Positions 6,099 to 8,204 of a DNA stretch of 8,204 bases are shown here, piece by piece. How positions within the stretch are numbered: position 1 is the stretch's first letter; each line of letters starts with the position of its first letter. Source of the DNA: Sulfurospirillum sp. (GTDB lineage: Bacteria; Campylobacterota; Campylobacteria; Campylobacterales; QNZT01); assembly GCA_003978405.1 (NCBI GenBank), contig QNZU01000039.1, positions 1 to 8,204 of the forward strand, given 5' to 3'. Below the pieces are notes generated by a model. That model worked only from the letters and a program-made list of their open reading frames with translations, was not told the origin of the DNA and did not search any database. Position numbers and translations under genes: made by a program.

Positions 6099-7196
6099 TT
6101 AGATTATAGTTTTTTCATACAACTTTTTATACTCTTTTGCAGTCTTTTCAATGGAGTAGTTTTGATTGAATATCTCTTGAATTTTCAAGCTGTCAAAATC
6201 TGGATTTTTAATATATCGTTTTATAGTATCTTTATAACTTTTTTTATCAATATCTTCACTCAAATAGCCGTTTACACCATCAGTGATGATATCTACAACA
6301 CCTCCTACAGGCGTAGAGATAGTTGGTTTTCCAGCTGACATAGCTTCTAAGATAGAGATAGGCATTCCTTCATAGATTGAGGAGAGACAAAATGTATCAC
6401 AGTTTAACACATAATCCCCGATATTACTTTTTTCTCCTATGAGTTGAATCTTATCTTCGCTTTTTACAGATTCAATGCACTTTTGTGCATACTCTTTATC
6501 ATTTGTTTTAGAACCAATTATGATAAGTTTTACATCTTCCCCTTCATCAATAAGCTCTTCAAAGAGTTCAATTAACATTAGATAATTTTTTTGTTCAGTT
6601 AATCTTCCTACAGTTACAAATACTTTAGTATTTGGAGTATCTCTTAATGAATCAACATATTGTTTTACACTATCAAAAAGTTCTGTTTTTGTTAAAGCTT
6701 TTGCCCCATTATCGATCATTTGATGAAAATTATTACCATACTCTTTTTGCATCGATATAAGTACCTCTTTACTGATAGCAACCGGTGTAAAATTGAAATT
6801 TCTATACAAAAATCTATAAAGAGATCGAATTTTAGGACCTATCTCTTTTTGTGCCAAATTGTGAATTGTATGAACATTTGCAACTTTCGTAATGATTATT
6901 GGCAAGGCTGAGTAAGCTTGTGCTCTTAAGTGTGTGTGAGTAATATCTGGATTAAGTTTTTTTAACATCTTTATAAGATCAAATATGATTTTAATGCTTT
7001 TGCCTCTTTTATTAAGAGCAATCAAATTTACATTTGATTGAACTTGCTTTGCGAGTATCTCATCTTCATCAATTGTTCCTAAAACAAGAAGAGTAACACT
7101 GTTTTTTGGATCATCGGCTAAAGTATTGCAGATATCTACACAAAACTTTTCTGCTCCACCTGTGTCAAATTTGGGTAGGATATGAACTATATTCAT
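6099..7196 (-). CDS. GT4-family glycosyltransferase (GT-B fold), probably for surface polysaccharide
   Basis: A 365-residue cytosolic or membrane-associated retaining glycosyltransferase with two Rossmann domains. Seen: the N-terminal HILPKFDTGGAEKF (GGAE loop, residues 13-16), THTHLRAQ and HTIHN in the acceptor domain (His109/His112), VGRLTEQKN (196-204, Arg198 and Lys203 hold the nucleotide phosphates), and the EX7E element YEGMPISILEAM (Glu276 and Glu284), followed by GKPTISTPVGG..DIITDGVNGYL. This order is diagnostic of GT4. Donor and acceptor cannot be assigned. AAGG stands about ten bases before the ATG, and a clear TATAAT lies upstream, so the gene has its own transcript although the gene beyond reads in the same direction. 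It is convergent with the flippase/polymerase pair and probably works in the same pathway. Confidence 0.92.
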   Translation of the reverse strand: MNIVHILPKFDTGGAEKFCVDICNTLADDPKNSVTLLVLGTIDEDEILAKQVQSNVNLIALNKRGKSIKIIFDLIKMLKKLNPDITHTHLRAQAYSALPIIITKVANVHTIHNLAQKEIGPKIRSLYRFLYRNFNFTPVAISKEVLISMQKEYGNNFHQMIDNGAKALTKTELFDSVKQYVDSLRDTPNTKVFVTVGRLTEQKNYLMLIELFEELIDEGEDVKLIIIGSKTNDKEYAQKCIESVKSEDKIQLIGEKSNIGDYVLNCDTFCLSSIYEGMPISILEAMSAGKPTISTPVGGVVDIITDGVNGYLSEDIDKKSYKDTIKRYIKNPDFDSLKIQEIFNQNYSIEKTAKEYKKLYEKTII

Positions 7197-7233
7197 TGTT
7201 AAAAACCTTTATCTGTACTATTTATTACATACC

Positions 7234-7239
7234 ATTATA
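7234..7239 (-). promoter_or_regulatory. Promoter of the GT4 glycosyltransferase gene
   Basis: A perfect TATAAT on the minus strand in the 61-base gap between the metallopeptidase stop and the glycosyltransferase start. The expected transcript would begin near 7227 with a leader of about 30 nt. Confidence 0.65.
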
Positions 7240-7257
7240 TCTACATATCGACAAAAT

Positions 7258-7779
7258 TTACTTTTTGTGTATGATAAATAAATCTGTATCAGCTATATGC
7301 GATTGATATATTTTAGATTTGACATAATCTGGAATATTTATTGGCTGCCTTCTTTTAGAAAAATGATCTTGTAACTCATAGGCCATTTTCTCAAGAGGTG
7401 CATTCTGATAACCAAATTTTTTGATTTCTTCCATATAACGCTGAATAAATGGAACTGCTCCGAGGTGTTTCCATTGTATAACATGAACAAGCTCATGGAA
7501 ATGTAAAGCAATATCGTTTTCATGCCCTTTTTTTATAAAATAAGTATTTTTATAGGTGATTCCTGCTACATCCATATCGATAAAGTTTCCAAATCCTGCT
7601 TGTCGTAATTCTGGAAAGTCTGGTTTTGGTAACTTATCAACTATCACATAAGAGCTATTTGATAGAAATTTAGCAGGATAAAAACCATTGAACTGTGAAC
7701 AAAATTGCCCACAAGATACAGTTTGATCTAAATAATCTTTTAAGGTTTGATCGATCCAGTTATTGATTTTATCAAGCAT
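7258..7779 (-). CDS. Small HExxH zinc-metallopeptidase-like protein, family not recognised
   Basis: A 173-residue soluble protein with no signal peptide or membrane segment. I start it at ATG 7779, which has AGGTGA eight bases upstream; a GTG nine bases further out (7788) is itself part of that ribosome site and has none of its own. Seen: HFHELVHVIQW with the zinc motif HELVH (residues 95-99, catalytic Glu96), and, 31 residues on, APLEKMAYE (Glu130 or Glu135), placed like the third zinc ligand of gluzincins (E-x-x-A pattern). Before the motif, DVAGITYKNTYFIKKG may form the edge strand above the active site. Two close cysteines (CGQFC, residues 23-27) are also notable. Family knowledge: this arrangement occurs in small orphan metalloproteases of bacteria, often called hypothetical. 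Substrate is unknown. It lies upstream of the glycosyltransferase gene in the same direction, but that gene has its own promoter. Confidence 0.75.
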   Translation of the reverse strand: MLDKINNWIDQTLKDYLDQTVSCGQFCSQFNGFYPAKFLSNSSYVIVDKLPKPDFPELRQAGFGNFIDMDVAGITYKNTYFIKKGHENDIALHFHELVHVIQWKHLGAVPFIQRYMEEIKKFGYQNAPLEKMAYELQDHFSKRRQPINIPDYVKSKIYQSHIADTDLFIIHKK

Positions 7780-7784
7780 CTTAT

Positions 7785-7790
7785 TCACCT
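7785..7790 (-). promoter_or_regulatory. Ribosome binding site that sets the metallopeptidase start
   Basis: AGGTGA on the minus strand, with eight bases between AGG and ATG 7779. It overlaps the alternative GTG start at 7788, which makes the longer 176-residue form unlikely. Confidence 0.6.
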
Positions 7791-7816
7791 ATTAAAATAT
7801 GCCTATCCAGTGAAGT

Positions 7817-7884
7817 GTTATCATCTTTTAGTATTCACTTAAAAAGTTTTGTCTTAATATGGTATATAATCGTAAGATGATAAC
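7817..7884. repeat. 11-bp perfect inverted repeat flanking a promoter (possible operator)
   Basis: GTTATCATCTT at 7817-7827 and its exact reverse complement AAGATGATAAC at 7874-7884, 46 bases apart. The plus-strand TATAAT (7865-7870) sits between them, four bases from the right arm, so the right arm would cover the transcription start. A second, overlapping short repeat AAGTG/CACTT (7813-7817 with 7836-7840) surrounds the left arm. The spacing would suit two operator half-sites or a looped pair, but this is inference. Confidence 0.55.
7865..7870 (+). promoter_or_regulatory. Plus-strand promoter in the intergenic stretch
   Basis: TATGGTATATAATCG contains a perfect TATAAT, preceded by TTTTGTCTTAATATGG. 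It points away from the metallopeptidase and toward the toxin gene's 3' end, where no full-length plus-strand gene exists. It could drive the 19-codon frame at 7877, a small RNA, or be a relic of a lost gene. Confidence 0.5.
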
Positions 7885-7936
7885 GACTGTCTTTATGAAT
7901 AAGCGATTTTACTCAGTCAAGTTTCTTAACTCTTAA
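7877..7936 (+). pseudogene. 19-codon open frame, possible remnant of a VapB-type antitoxin start
   Basis: ATG 7877 to TAA 7936 encodes MITTVFMNKRFYSVKFLNS. The first part resembles the N-terminus of VapB/AbrB-fold antitoxins as I remember them (TTVF..N.SQAVR.P), with matching TTVF, Asn, Arg and Val positions, but the SQA core reads FYS and the frame stops at once. It begins six bases after a TATAAT box, so a transcript would be nearly leaderless, and the right arm of the inverted repeat overlaps the start codon, as expected for autoregulated antitoxin genes. No VapC PIN-domain sequence follows. The match is short and could be chance. Confidence 0.25.
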
Positions 7937-8010
7937 AGTATTTTAACAAAATAAAGTTAGAAATCTCGGCAGGGTAGCCTATTCAGCATCCAAGGATTTG
8001 TTATCCTTAA

Positions 8011-8204
8011 TCAAAAGAGCTTAGAATGACTACCCACTCTAACTAAGGCTAACTCTAAAATATCATTATCAACTCTATATATCAAAAGTAAATCAGGCTT
8101 AATATGACACTCTCTACAACCTAAATAGTTTCCAATCAAACTATGGTCTTTATATCTTTCTTCTAATAGATCCGCATTTGCTAATTTTGTAATAACAGAT
8201 TTAA
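8011..8204 (-). CDS. yafQ: YafQ-family mRNA interferase toxin (type II toxin-antitoxin), N-terminus outside window
   Basis: The 63 C-terminal residues are visible; the stop TGA is at 8013-8011 and the frame is open to the right edge. Seen: DHSLIGNY, CRECHIKPDLLLIYR and RVGSHSKLF at the end, which together are the signature of YafQ in the RelE/ParE superfamily. Visible His20, His33, Asp37, Arg55, His59 and Phe63 match the spacing of E. coli YafQ His50, His63, Asp67, Arg83, His87 and Phe91 (a constant offset of 30, then 28 after a two-residue difference). All catalytic positions are therefore kept, and about 30 residues are missing on the right. Family knowledge: YafQ cleaves mRNA on the ribosome and is held in check by the DinJ/RelB antitoxin, normally encoded immediately upstream, which here would be just past base 8204. 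No U-tract terminator is seen after the stop. Confidence 0.88.
   Translation of the reverse strand, partial: KSVITKLANADLLEERYKDHSLIGNYLGCRECHIKPDLLLIYRVDNDILELALVRVGSHSKLF

Larger units (their letters stand above)
7780..8010. other. 230-base non-coding stretch between the metallopeptidase and the toxin gene
   Basis: No protein gene of normal size fits on either strand. It holds the metallopeptidase ribosome site, an 11-bp inverted repeat (7817-7827/7874-7884), a plus-strand TATAAT (7865-7870), a 19-codon open frame (7877-7936), a weak stem GACTG/CAGTC (7885-7889 with 7914-7918), and a 6-bp stem (7992-7997 with 8003-8008) just past the toxin stop. I see no tRNA cloverleaf and no transposon ends with target duplications. 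Confidence 0.6.

Noticed and set aside
6720..6911. 63-residue plus-strand open frame inside the GT4 gene
   Set aside because: Antisense shadow of conserved coding sequence; no domain, no ribosome site.
7106..7306. 66-residue plus-strand open frame across the GT4 start and the gap after it
   Set aside because: Antisense to the GGAE region of the glycosyltransferase and to its promoter; composition is Tyr/Leu/Cys-rich noise.
7338..7523. 61-residue minus-strand open frame inside the metallopeptidase gene
   Set aside because: It is an alternate frame of the HELVH-coding region, which has far better coding evidence.
7992..8008. AAGGAT/ATCCTT stem after the toxin stop, considered as its terminator
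   Set aside because: Only six base pairs and no U-tract on the minus strand; kept as a note in the intergenic entry.
7950..8044. GTTAGA ... TCTAAC pair, considered as an integron attC site around the toxin end
   Set aside because: The half-sites are in the opposite order to an attC (which has RYYYAAC first and GTTRRRY last), and the right one lies inside the toxin coding sequence.

Overview
The window is AT-rich and gene-dense. It has the look of a Campylobacterota (Epsilonproteobacteria) chromosome: low GC, extended -10 promoters of the T-rich/TGGTATAAT kind without a clear -35, short intergenic gaps, and proteins of that flavour. The organism assignment is an inference from style and gene content. 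A free-living, sulfur-oxidising type relative (Sulfurimonas/Sulfurovum-like) fits better than a host-associated Campylobacter because of the sugar phosphorylase, but no marker here fixes the genus.

Layout. (1) 1-2011, plus strand: the 3' two thirds of a GH13 subfamily 18 (sucrose phosphorylase-like) glucosyl phosphorylase, whose end overlaps galU. The first enzyme would release glucose 1-phosphate and the second would turn it into UDP-glucose, a plausible two-step salvage module. (2) 2028-2570, minus strand: a small exported beta-barrel protein, convergent with galU. A perfect hairpin containing the galU stop codon lies between them and has its U-tract on the minus strand. (3) 2700-3474, plus strand: ridA (enamine/imine deaminase) and rplU (ribosomal protein L21), each with its own apparent promoter. 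rplU is followed by a hairpin terminator and not by rpmA/obg, its usual partners. (4) 3586-7196: a cell-surface polysaccharide block with a Wzx-like flippase and a Wzy/WaaL-type O-antigen polymerase or ligase (plus strand), and a convergent GT4 glycosyltransferase (minus strand). The pair of stop codons is separated by a 9-bp hairpin. (5) 7258-7779, minus strand: an unrecognised small protein with a perfect HELVH zinc-metallopeptidase motif. (6) 7780-8010: a 230-bp non-coding stretch with a strong plus-strand TATAAT, an 11-bp perfect inverted repeat around it, and a 19-codon open frame whose start resembles a VapB-type antitoxin. (7) 8011-8204, minus strand: the C-terminal 63 residues of a YafQ-family mRNA interferase, cut by the window edge.

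The left half is housekeeping plus carbohydrate metabolism. The right half, from 3586 on, looks accessory: polysaccharide export and polymerisation, an orphan metalloprotein, and toxin-antitoxin material. No rRNA, tRNA, CRISPR array or insertion sequence was found. The most useful additions to a standard annotation are the edge-truncated YafQ toxin, the corrected starts of galU and the metallopeptidase, the operator-like repeat at 7817-7884, and the G1P-producing/G1P-consuming gene overlap.
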